From positions 211,025,416-211,089,415 of the forward strand of contig BTPG01000005.1 of assembly GCA_036245525.1 (NCBI GenBank): a DNA stretch of 64,000 nt, given 5' to 3'. Both the position numbers and the translations under genes were made by a program. This document shows positions 53,471 through 64,000 of this stretch, piece by piece (the stretch's first letter is position 1; each line of letters starts with the position of its first letter). Under the pieces are notes generated by a model that was not told the origin of the DNA, made no database searches, and was given only the letters and a program-made list of their open reading frames with translations. The DNA comes from Semisulcospira habei (lineage: Eukaryota; Mollusca; Gastropoda; Semisulcospiridae).

Positions 53471-54003
53471 GTGCACAGGCTGGGCCGTGGCACAGCCTGG
53501 GTGTAACACCAATCACCAAGGGGCAAGCCACCATTACGAGACTATTCGAGACTGGATTTTTGTGTGTGTGTGTGTGTGCACAGGCTCGGGCGCGACACAG
53601 CCTGGGTGTAACAACAATCACCAAGGGGCAAGCCACCATTACGAGACTATTCGAGACCGGAATTTTTTTTTTTTTTTTTTTTTTTTTGCACAGGCTGGGA
53701 CGTGGCACAGCCTGGGGTCTAACAACACTGATCACCAAGGGGTAAGCCACCATTACGAGACTATTCGAGAACAGAAAGTTTTTTTTTTGTGCACAGGCTG
53801 GGGCGTGGCACAGCCTGGGGTGTAACACCAATCACCAAGGGGCAAACCACCATTACGAGACTATTCGAGACCGGAAAGTTTTTTTGTGCACAGTGAGGCT
53901 GGGGCGTGGCACAGCCTGGGGTGTAACACTAATCACCAAAGGGCAAGCCACCATTTTTACGAGACTATTCCGCGAGACCGGAAAGGTTTTTGAGCACAGG
54001 CTG
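53471..54003. repeat. About 105 bp tandem array, five and a bit units
   Basis: Units start near 53471, 53576, 53687, 53789 and 53886, with a stub at 53992. Each reads gtgcacaggctggg...ggcacagcctgg...atcaccaaggggcaagccac...gagactattcgaga and ends in a variable T or GT run. Each unit holds a small hairpin (caggctgg / acagcctg). Confidence 0.92.
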
Positions 54004-54157
54004 TTTTTGTTTTCAGTCATTGTGTCAGTGACGAGGCCTTGTTGTTTGCAGTTCAGAGCTCAGTTCCGCTTTGCCGTCAGTTGTCTGCAACTTGAATTGT
54101 TTCCGTGTGTCAGTTTTGTTCAGTTCAGGCTGGCCTTCATTTCCGCTTAACCGCCTG

Positions 54158-54325
54158 AACTCATTCTACCCCAGAGTAGCGGGAAGATATGGATCGACCA
54201 TGATAGTCAAAGGGTGATGCCAGAATAGCTTGGCGCCTATGGGCGCCAAGCTATTCTGGCACCACCCTTGAACTATCATGGTCGATCTGTGTCCAGCACT
54301 GCAATGCAGTCACAGAGGTTCACCG
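54158..54325. mobile_element. Family B hairpin MITE
   Basis: gaactcattctacccca start; long arms gatcgaccatgatagtcaaa and complement around tatgggcgcc. Confidence 0.8.
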
Positions 54326-54402
54326 TACCTCAACTATTTGCCTAGAGCTGTGCGAGAACGAAGACTGAATATATACACGCAAAGTGTGATATAAATTGTG
54401 AT

Positions 54403-54615
54403 TTAACTCATTGCGTCCCAGGTACCAAATCCCCACATTTTAGAGTTGTCCTCTGAGGACTGCATTACAATTCAGGAGACAGACCGATCATGATAGTTCA
54501 AGGGTGGTGCCAGAATAGCTTGGCGCCTATAGGCGCCAAGCTATTGTGGCACCACCCTTGAACTATCATGGTCGAGTCATATCTTGCTGTGGTGTGTCGC
54601 GGCTGAGTGAGTTAA
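54403..54615. mobile_element. Family B hairpin MITE flanked by TTAA
   Basis: TTAA at 54403-54406 and 54612-54615; arms gatcatgatagttcaagggt and complement around tataggcgcc. Confidence 0.85.
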
Positions 54616-55111
54616 GGAAAACTGTCAAACATGGAATGCAGAACTGCTACTCAAAGACACTGCTCAGAATGAACCCATGACTGTATAGAGAATTCCATTA
54701 CATACTGTTTATTTTTTTCATGTGATAATATGTAATTGTTCTTATTGTTGTTCTTATCTGATTATATTTCACACATTCACTATATATAACTTAATAGACA
54801 AGTCATGTTTAAAAGATAAAGAAAAAATGCTGCGCATTGACTTTCGGGGTCATACAATAATTAGGTCAGTTCCACCGACGTCATTTGTCGTTGAGTAAGC
54901 TGAGAAATGGTTATTTCGAGACGACCAACGTAGACTATCGGGCATACAGTGCCTCATCGCGATGCCGGTTCGCCGTCAATACGTGTCAGTCGTCCGTAAG
55001 TTTCAGCAGCCGCTAAAAAAACAACGAATAAAAAACAAACAAACGAACAAACAACAAAAACAAAAGAAAAAAAAAATAAATAAAAAAGCCGTTACCACGC
55101 GCGAGTGCGCG

Positions 55112-55174
<63 letters not shown>

Positions 55175-55244
55175 CACGCACGCACGCACACACACACGTA
55201 CACACTCACACACACACACACATACCGGCGTACATACCCACACC

Positions 55245-55291
<47 letters not shown>

Positions 55292-55854
55292 GCTAATGCC
55301 ACAGTGAAAAAAGCTAATGATAAATATGAAGTGTCGCGGTACTAGGAGAGTGACCAGAAGTTGCTATTGACTACTACGGACGCATGTTTACAACCTTCAA
55401 CTGTTTCAGTCATGTCCGGCCACTCAGCCGCTGACGCCTTCACTGAAATCCACGATCAGTCACTGAAAAGTAAGAACTGATAAACACTCGCATTCTCGCT
55501 ACTCAGTCAGCTGGGAACTGATTCATGCTAAGGTCACGTGGGAATAGCGGACTGCTCCCGGCAAAGCGTCAATAGGGTCTCTCTCCTCAGTCCCGTTGCC
55601 AGACTTGTTGCAGTTTGAATCTCTGTATGGGCGCACCGGCCGGGTAGTAATGCGTCAGTGACGTGCACGTTAGGGCTCACTCGCAGGCACCGCGAACTAT
55701 TCAGTGCACTACGTAATATATCTCTCGACACGATTTATCACTCGTCAAAGTGCGGACGGGTCAGTGCCGCTTACTCAAGACCATGACGATGTTTTAATTA
55801 CCCCTATCAGCCACTGCCGATGCCAATGTGAACACGGTCTCGACCGGGCCGATT
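54616..55854. other. No gene recognised; CA microsatellites
   Basis: CA runs at 55120-55172 and 55255-55290 with CG/CA variants between. The rest has no recognised content. Confidence 0.5.
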
Positions 55855-55920
55855 GCAAGAGACATAGATCCTCATAAGCCCCCGCCCCAGCGGGGGCTCA
55901 TGTGGATCTATGCCTCTTGC
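55855..55920. mobile_element. Family A hairpin
   Basis: gcaagagacatagatcctca to gtggatctatgcctcttgc. Confidence 0.8.
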
Positions 55921-56103
55921 TAACACAACTTTGTATCCGGCACTAGCGTTCCTCTGTGGGATGTCTTGGGCTCTTTGGCGTTGAATACCGAGGTCGCCAG
56001 TTCCTCCAACTCAGTGTACTGGCGCGCTCTTTGCGAGAGATGCGAGAACTAAGGGCAGTGAGTTGTGGGCGAGACTATGGCTGAGTTGGTATACCTCGCC
56101 CTG

Positions 56104-56800
56104 TGGCCACACAGGGCAATTGCTTCCGGTGCATGTAGTAACTTTTCCGCCAGAAATAGTTAAAAAAAATTCCTCCCTTTTTGCCATTTTTTTAGGGTGT
56201 AAAACTTCAATTGTGTGCCTTTTTTGGCGTTTTGAGCAACAAAAGGCATGACAGGTGGTGTGAAAAAGAGCAAAATCTGGGTAATTTTAGTCGACCTAGA
56301 AATATTTGGCGTTTTACTCCTGACATTAGACAGGCCACACAGGGCAATTAGGTTACGCCCCCTTTTGACACACTGTTATCTGTTAGCCTCTTGCAGCATA
56401 AAACTATGAACGAAGAACTTTTCTGCCAAAACAAAAAATCCACGCGGAGCACATCACAGGAGAAGCTATTTCAGCAATTCTTAAAAAAATTAAGAGTTAG
56501 CGTTTTTCACAACACTCAAATGCATTAAGTACCCCATGACAAAACTGTCGTCTGCAAGCCTGCATACAACCGTGCACATGCCCCAATTAGGCTCCCATGA
56601 ACACACTAGGTCGACTAAAATTACCCAGATTTTGCTCTTTTTCACACCACCTGTCATGCCTTTTGTTGCTCAAAACGCAAAAAAAGGCACACAATTGAAG
56701 TTTTACACCCTAAAAAAATGGCAAAATGGGAGGAAATCTTTTGAACTATTTCTGGCGGAAAAGTTACTACATGCACCGGAAGCAATTGCCCTGTGTGGCC
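56104..56800. mobile_element. Family K foldback element, 700 bp
   Basis: Arms 56104-56299 and 56606-56800 are nearly perfect inverted copies (ggccacacagggcaattgc / gcaattgccctgtgtggcc; tagtcgacctag / ctaggtcgacta). A third copy of the terminal motif (caggccacacagggcaatta) sits in the 300 bp centre at 56329, suggesting a nested or rearranged element. Confidence 0.85.
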
Positions 56801-57509
56801 TGTACCTAGTACCTAGGTTAAACGCACCAGTGGCGCCATTACTGCGATTTTAGCATCTGTCCAGTTGCTCGGACGGATCCTGTGCAACAGACTAACTGCA
56901 CGCGCAGGCCTTCTGCACTTGCAGTGTGGTCTCGTACGTTCCCGCGGAAGATTGTGATCGGGCAGTCGAAAAACGGTTTGTTTCCCCGGTTTTAGTGTAC
57001 CCCCCCCCCACCCCACCCCCACCCCACCCCTCCCCTGAGCATAACATGTTCCAGGGCGTACGTCCCTACTGGAAAAAGATAGGTCTCCGAGGGTAGTTCA
57101 TTCCCGTGAGAACCGACTTACGTCTTCCTAAAATAGTCCATTGTAGTGCACTCGTCTCTCCAGGCTACTATGGCTGCTCATGTTTTTTGCGGCCTGTAGT
57201 TCAGCCGGCCTGAGTCCGTAAGGTGCTCAGTTACCGTGTGTCGCCGCGAGGAGGCACTACATGACGTTTTGTTGGAGAGGCTGTGTACTGGCAGAGAAAG
57301 ACTGACGCATTTTGCCCTCCTTTTCGCGGCAATACTGCTCACCAACGGTGGAAACTGAAAGCGAAAAGTGACAAGCACTATCACACTGGACGCATCACAA
57401 TAACCATTTTGACACACTGTCGCTTAGCAATATACAAATATGCACTCGGCAGTGCGTGTGTACCGGAAATGAAGTCATAAATGTTATTTACCCAAGGCTT
57501 CTGAAGTGA
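56801..57509. other. No gene recognised
   Basis: A C-rich run lies at 57001-57036. Otherwise plain. Confidence 0.4.
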
Positions 57510-59219
<1,710 letters not shown>

Positions 59220-59359
59220 AGTCATTGGGCGGCAGAAGAGTGCGGATGAAAAGGCATCACGATTACTGTTCAGCAGATATAGGACGAGGCCGCATCTGGC
59301 ATCAATCACTAAATGGTTTTTGATCTACCAGTGAGTGATTTAGTGCCGTAATGGATCTT

Positions 59360-59476
59360 GTAACCCTTTGGCTGTCGTCAGCGGTTTTTGTCGCGATGAT
59401 TCCTACAGGAATAACAACACCCTGACCTACATGAATCATCGCGACAGAAACCGCTACCGACAGTCAATGGGTTTTA
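59360..59476. mobile_element. Family D hairpin (copy 3)
   Basis: aaccctttggctgtcgtcag, tttttgtcgcgatgattcct and the complementary right arm ending accgacagtcaatgggtttt. Confidence 0.75.
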
Positions 59477-59578
59477 CCCATTCATTGGCAGAGACCGTCA
59501 ATTGTGGCTCTCGCACACTGCCTGGTGAACCTTCCAATAAGCCCGTCCGACCGAGAAACATTGATACAAGGCCCGCTT

Positions 59579-59644
59579 GCAAGAGGCATAGATCCTCATA
59601 AGCCCCCGCGACTGCGGGGGCTTATGAGGATCTATGCCTCTTGC
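59579..59644. mobile_element. Family A hairpin
   Basis: tgcaagaggcatagatcctc to gaggatctatgcctcttgc, followed by a ggcagcgaagggattaa end. Confidence 0.85.
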
Positions 59645-59921
59645 GGTTTGGTGATGCTGTGTTCCGGCAGCGAAGGGATTAAAGGAAAGGTATTTTGGCA
59701 GTGAATCAAGCTGAACATTAGAAGACAAACTAGTTAGTGGTTATTTTGGTACTGAATCGAATTACACACCGGCGGGCGGTCAATCAGGGGTACTTGCATC
59801 TTTCTTGTGACCTACTGGCAATGTATTACAAACATCCATCTTATCTTTTACTGAGGCGCCAGCAAGACGTGGATCTTTATCTGCGAACACCCGTGGCTGC
59901 GGAGATTTTTTTTTTTTTTTT
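59645..59921. other. No gene recognised
   Basis: Ends in an 18 T run. Confidence 0.35.
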
Positions 59922-59999
59922 TTAACTCTTTCGAGACATGCCGCAACCGGATTCGCAGCGTAAAGCCGCGAATCCGGTTGCGACACATCTCGAAAGCGA
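59922..59999. mobile_element. Family C hairpin
   Basis: ttaactctttcgagacatgc, gcaaccggattcgc and complement, ending acatctcgaaagcg. Confidence 0.75.
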
Positions 60000-60806
60000 C
60001 ACAAACAGAGGCCATGCTTCTAGTTGACGTGTTCTCTTTTCTGTCTGTTTCTGAAATTTCTAAATTATTAGTTTATCTTGAGGAAAGATCTGGAAAAAAA
60101 AAACACACTCGTGCCGACAACCTATTTACTAGACACCTGCTATTTACTCTGGATCATTGGGGAAAATTTTTTTGCCGGACCGAGCACCCCGTGATCTCCT
60201 CCGCTAACGGGAAGGCATGTTATTGCTCCCTCTTCACCCCCCCCCTCCACCTACCCCCACCCCCCTAAACAAACTTCCCTCATCCTTTCCCCAGGTTTCC
60301 ATCCCCTCAATAGTGCTGGTTATAAACGTTACCGCTTTCAGCGCCAGCATGAAGGTCGCAGACCGATGATTCAAGATTACTGCCTGAACAGCCCGCCATG
60401 GTGAATAGTGCCAAGCTAATCACTGAATCACTCCCTCGAGTTATCATCTTTGATCCATCTCTCCACGACTTGTACACCCGTACCGCCTGAGTAGCAGACG
60501 ATTCCGAGTGTATCAACCATCACGTTTGTCCTACAAGGGAAACAATCAGCCTGCAAGGGAAACAATCATGCCAGTCTGAGGCAACTCTAAAGGGAGAGAA
60601 TCAAAAGCAAAATGTGCGATTGTGTGTGATTTTAGAGGATTTTATATCTGACGGTTTGTAGCCGTGAGGTCGAAAATCACAGACAAGCACATATAATATG
60701 CAAATTTCGATCTACGTCAGTGGATTTCGTCTGTTACGTCTTTCACGTGCGCAAACTAAATTTACGTGTGCAACCGGCCGTTCACTGTACAATAAAAACC
60801 GAATAC
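60000..60806. other. Degraded B element, otherwise nothing
   Basis: A decayed B core is seen at about 60358-60460 (gatgattcaagattactgcc, agctaatcactgaatcactc). C-rich run near 60236-60268. No gene. Confidence 0.35.
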
Positions 60807-60872
60807 ACAAGAGGCATAGATCCTCATGCGCCCCCGCAATTGCGGGGGCTCATGAGGATCTATGCCTCTTGC
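60807..60872. mobile_element. Family A hairpin
   Basis: caagaggcatagatcctcat to gaggatctatgcctcttgc. Confidence 0.85.
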
Positions 60873-62666
60873 TAGTCACTTTGTATCTGTCCGTGTTCCT
60901 TTGACGGCTAGGGAACTGTGATGAAGCTCTATGCTCGTAATAGTGCTCACACATTAGGGTTAGTACGGTACGGTTTTTGTTAACGGTTTGTTTGTGCCGA
61001 TAGTCCGTGGGGCCTGCTGTCCACGTGGGATCTTTAAGACATGGTTAACACGGGAGTTTTTAGTGAGTTCTGTATAGTGAGTTCTAGGCAAAAGCTGTGT
61101 CTGTCAGAGGTCTAGTTTGGTTAGTGCGGGGCTAAACTGTCTGCTTGGACAGATGTGTTTGAGATACCTAGCCCGCATTCCAAGACTCTGAATCCTAGAA
61201 TTCAGGTATGTTTCTATATATGTTGTATTGATAGTTGCTTAGTTAAAGACAGTATGCGTTGCTAAGAGTAATTTGCTTGTATAGTGTTGACCGGTTTGGC
61301 CAGTTATGTTGGTTTAGAATTCAGTGAAGTAACCGGTGTTTTTGTATACAGTTGTTTACCGCGATAGATAACTAAAGGAATGTGAGGTGTGTATGTCTAA
61401 GCCTCTATGAAGATAGTACGTGGTTGGTTAAGCATAGTCTTTTCCAGTGTATAGAGTAGTGTATAGCAAGAGTGTTAGGCTATAGTCTGTTTCAAGATAG
61501 TGACAGAGATATGGGGGTGTTACGGAAGTAGACAGTTTATGAAGCACGTGTGTGTGTGTGTGAATGAACGTGTGAGTTATTTGTATCGGCCAGGTTACGT
61601 GACGTTTCTCATTGATCCAATATGTTTGTTTAGCAAGTGTTACGTTGGGACTTTTGTTGTCGTATTCAGAGTGCTTGTAAAGAGGGAGCCACGGACGCCG
61701 AGACGTCGAGTCACCAGACCTAACGTGAGGTCATCACCCCTCCAGCTCGTCACTCAGGGAGTGAAGCGACCGGGACCGAGACACCGGAGTCAAAGCGAGA
61801 ACTGCGCTACAGTACGAGTACAAGGACGTCCGTGTCACAGACAGGACGGCAGGAAGAAGCGTACAACGAAGGACTTTCACGCCTAGACGTGAGAAGGACC
61901 AACGTAACCAGGCAATAACATCAAACAGGATGGAGACAGTGTGAAACTAAAGCCCAGCCTGGCCGAGATAGTGTGTGATGTGTATGTGATGTGGATGCTG
62001 GGTGTGGGGAAAGGAGTGATGTATATAACTTGATAGTTGTGAGCGATTTTTTCGTATATTTATCTTGTATAAAAGTCACTTTAGAAAGGGAGCCCGTGTG
62101 TTGAGTTTTACCGCATGAATGCGCCCGTCTGAGTCGGTGGCGGTGTATGCGTCTGTTGCGTGAGAGTCTGTACGTGCGACTGTGGGCAAGTCTGCGTGCG
62201 TTACAGGAACCTTCGTCCACTGGCCGCCGTAGTGGGGATAAGCAGTTTTGTTTGTTCGATTCTGATTGTAAGAGTGCGGCCCGGCGCACTGAGCGACTTG
62301 TTGTTTAGACTGCGGTAGATTTTTGTAAAAGGTGTTCCTTGAGCGGGGAGGCGTGCGTTTACTTATGTTTCACTGGACTGTAAATGTCTCTGTGGAATAC
62401 GCCAGCGTACCCGTTCAACGTTAAAACTAAGCAGGCGACTGCACCGATTTACCTGGCGTACGTGTGACGATTACATCCACGAAATCATTTTTTGTGTACT
62501 TTGATTCTAGACTTCACTGCCTGTCTCAGTTCTTACGCGCGAAGCTGTTTGCTTCTATAAACACTGGGCATCCCTAACAGGACATGAATTTAAATCATGC
62601 GAAGGGAGGGGATAGGTGAGGCCCTAAACCGTTCCTGATACCAGACTTGCTGAACATTTCAAAGAA
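60873..62666. other. 1.8 kb without recognisable gene
   Basis: This is repeat-poor compared with its surroundings. A TATA-like tgtataaaagtcac lies at about 62067 and another tatataac at about 62024. The 128-codon frame at 61500-61886 is basic (Arg-rich) and shows no domain. It could be a non-coding transcription unit or an old LTR, but neither is supported by paired repeats. Confidence 0.3.
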
Positions 62667-62797
62667 TTAATAATTCAAGGATGGTGCCTGATTAGCTTGG
62701 CGCCTCACGGCGCCAAGCTAATCTGGCACTACCCTTGAATATTATCGTAGTCGACCCATTTCCCGCTGTAGTACGTCCGGGCTACTTAAATGCGTTA
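62667..62797. mobile_element. Family B hairpin MITE
   Basis: aattcaaggatggtgcctga to ctggcactacccttgaa around ctcacggcgcc. Confidence 0.75.
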
Positions 62798-63202
62798 ATA
62801 CGCATCACACCCATGAAATGAATCCACCCTGCCAATAATTACTCCTTCCCACCCCTTCTTGGTACATCAGTCTGCCTGCCACCAGATTTTCTCTCTTTCA
62901 AAGGATTCACTCACTGAACTCAATAAGTACAAACAAAACCAAAAAAAAAAAAAAATCAGTCTCTTCAGTAAAATCAGGTTTAGACCAGTTCAGACCACCC
63001 GAAAGAGCATTACTTGTGTTTTGGGATACTGAGTTTCCTTATCCACTAAATGACGTAAAAGATCTTGTGCGCACCGCATGAAGTGGAAGGAGTCTGGAAG
63101 ATAAACTGTTTTTGCAACTGTTTAAAAAAATAAATAAATAAACTGTATCTACGAGTGCAGAAAAGCCAGGCAAAATGTTCTGCTCAGTGAATTTCTTCTA
63201 TC
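62798..63202. other. No gene recognised
   Basis: A-rich run at 62938-62955. Confidence 0.35.
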
Positions 63203-63268
63203 TGCAAGACAAATAGAATCTCACGAGCCTCTGTAGGCGCAGGGGCTGATGAGAATCTATGCGTCTTG
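63203..63268. mobile_element. Family A hairpin, diverged
   Basis: gcaagacaaatagaatctca to gagaatctatgcgtcttg. Confidence 0.65.
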
Positions 63269-64000
63269 ATGAAATTGTTCTCTTTTAAGTTATCAGCGGC
63301 TCCGCCTCTTCATTCTCCGTCAGAAGAAACACACGGACATTCAATAAACAATACCAGTTCTTGGTTCATGCGTGGAGCCCCGGTGGATTGACGACGTGCT
63401 TTGGTCTGTCATTTTGGACGTCACAGCGCTCAGGCGCAGAATCACAGACTAACGCGGCGCGCTCATGTTCAACCCCTTCACCGTCAGTCGCGCGCTCACC
63501 TTCACCCCTTTACTGGCAGCGGACGCAGACGTTCTGTGTTATTAAAATAATTGTAAATTCAGTCGTCAAGGGAACATGACACAAAGTGGCTTCGGCAAGA
63601 GGCGGGGGCTCATGAGGATCTATGCCTCTTGCAGTTTTGTGGTGTTCAATTTTCTCGGCAACGAAGGGGTTAAGATGGCAACACTTTGAGCGATTAGATG
63701 CTTTTGTGTCCATCTGGTCAGCGATGTCACGCTTTGTCCCAATGTTTAGTGCCTCTCGGATTAGTCGGTGATCAAATATCCCGACGTAATTTCATTCATA
63801 ATGTATTTATGTAATCTTTGTACATTTGCGTCATTAGAACCGTGCATCGTTCCGGGCGCGTCTCCTTTCAGGTATTTCGCAATTACTAGATTGTTGTTGA
63901 AGTGTGTGCGTGCATATGTCTGTATCCGTGTGTATGTAATGTGTGCGCACGTGCGTGACAACGAGTGAGTGTTCAGAGCGAAACTCTGTGTGGTTCCTGG
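63269..64000. other. Truncated A hairpin, otherwise nothing recognised
   Basis: At 63595-63632 the left arm gcaagagg jumps directly to the gcgggggctcatgaggatct right arm. It is followed by ctcggcaacgaaggggttaa, a TTAA-type end. Confidence 0.5.

Noticed and set aside
53471..54003. CRISPR-like array
   Set aside because: Units are 105 bp tandem copies without unique spacers, in an animal genome, with no cas genes.
55003..55345. His/Thr and Val/Cys repeat proteins over CA/GT runs (also 11463-11900, 20387-20626, 23539-23984, 27205-27504, 32340-32686, 37752-38062)
   Set aside because: Microsatellite artefacts; every frame is open because the repeat lacks stop codons.
61500..61886. 128-codon Arg-rich protein gene
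   Set aside because: No recognisable domain, poor start context and no splice or neighbour support.
61518..62474. Solo LTR (starts tgttacgg, ends attaca, internal TATA boxes)
   Set aside because: No matching target duplication (ggggg versus tccac) and no second copy in the window.

Overview
The window is animal (eukaryotic) genomic DNA, not bacterial. It has a spliced seven-helix receptor gene, LINE and tRNA-SINE remnants, long dinucleotide arrays and dense foldback elements. The repeat style (tRNA-headed SINE ending in a 'gtttaacgtcc' motif, many short perfect hairpins) fits a marine mollusc, perhaps a gastropod, but the exact taxon is a guess.

Layout. 1-3.1 kb: truncated hairpin element, a 1.44 kb tract made only of A and T, a tRNA-like SINE head and a (GA)n array. 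3.1-16.9 kb: a class A GPCR gene on the minus strand in three exons (16860-16528, 15622-15525, 3813-3141), joining to 367 codons. Its 11.7 kb second intron holds nested LINEs, a SINE, simple repeats and many hairpin MITEs. 17-36.6 kb: no confident host gene. I see hairpin families (named A to N here), foldback elements, LINE fragments, a minisatellite inside a hairpin loop and a small DNA transposon remnant.

36646-52819 is the centrepiece: a complete 16.2 kb Polinton/Maverick (adintovirus-like) element. It has terminal inverted repeats and lies inside a hairpin element whose two halves flank it with a CGGCC duplication. It encodes protein-primed DNA polymerase B, a retroviral-type integrase, an FtsK/HerA-type packaging ATPase, a probable double jelly-roll major capsid protein, a penton-like minor capsid candidate and eight or more uncharacterised, mostly membrane or coiled-coil proteins. 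Genes are packed in opposed blocks, with starts in a repeated AATAAAAATG context. No adenain-type protease is visible. One gene carries an in-frame TAG and one very small frame has ATC where ATG is expected, so this copy is young but decaying.

The most unusual observation is in the termini. Each terminal repeat contains a 58 bp palindrome. The outer 28 bp of the two arms are identical within an end but differ between ends, whereas the inner 30 bp match across ends. This mosaic looks like hairpin-templated correction of the element ends.

52.8-64 kb: the other half of the target hairpin, a 105 bp tandem array, two TTAA-type hairpin MITEs, a 700 bp foldback, a nested MITE (L2 containing G2) and more hairpins. 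60.9-62.7 kb has no recognisable gene.

Family letters are local labels. Coordinates of repeats come from reading by eye and can be off by a few bases.
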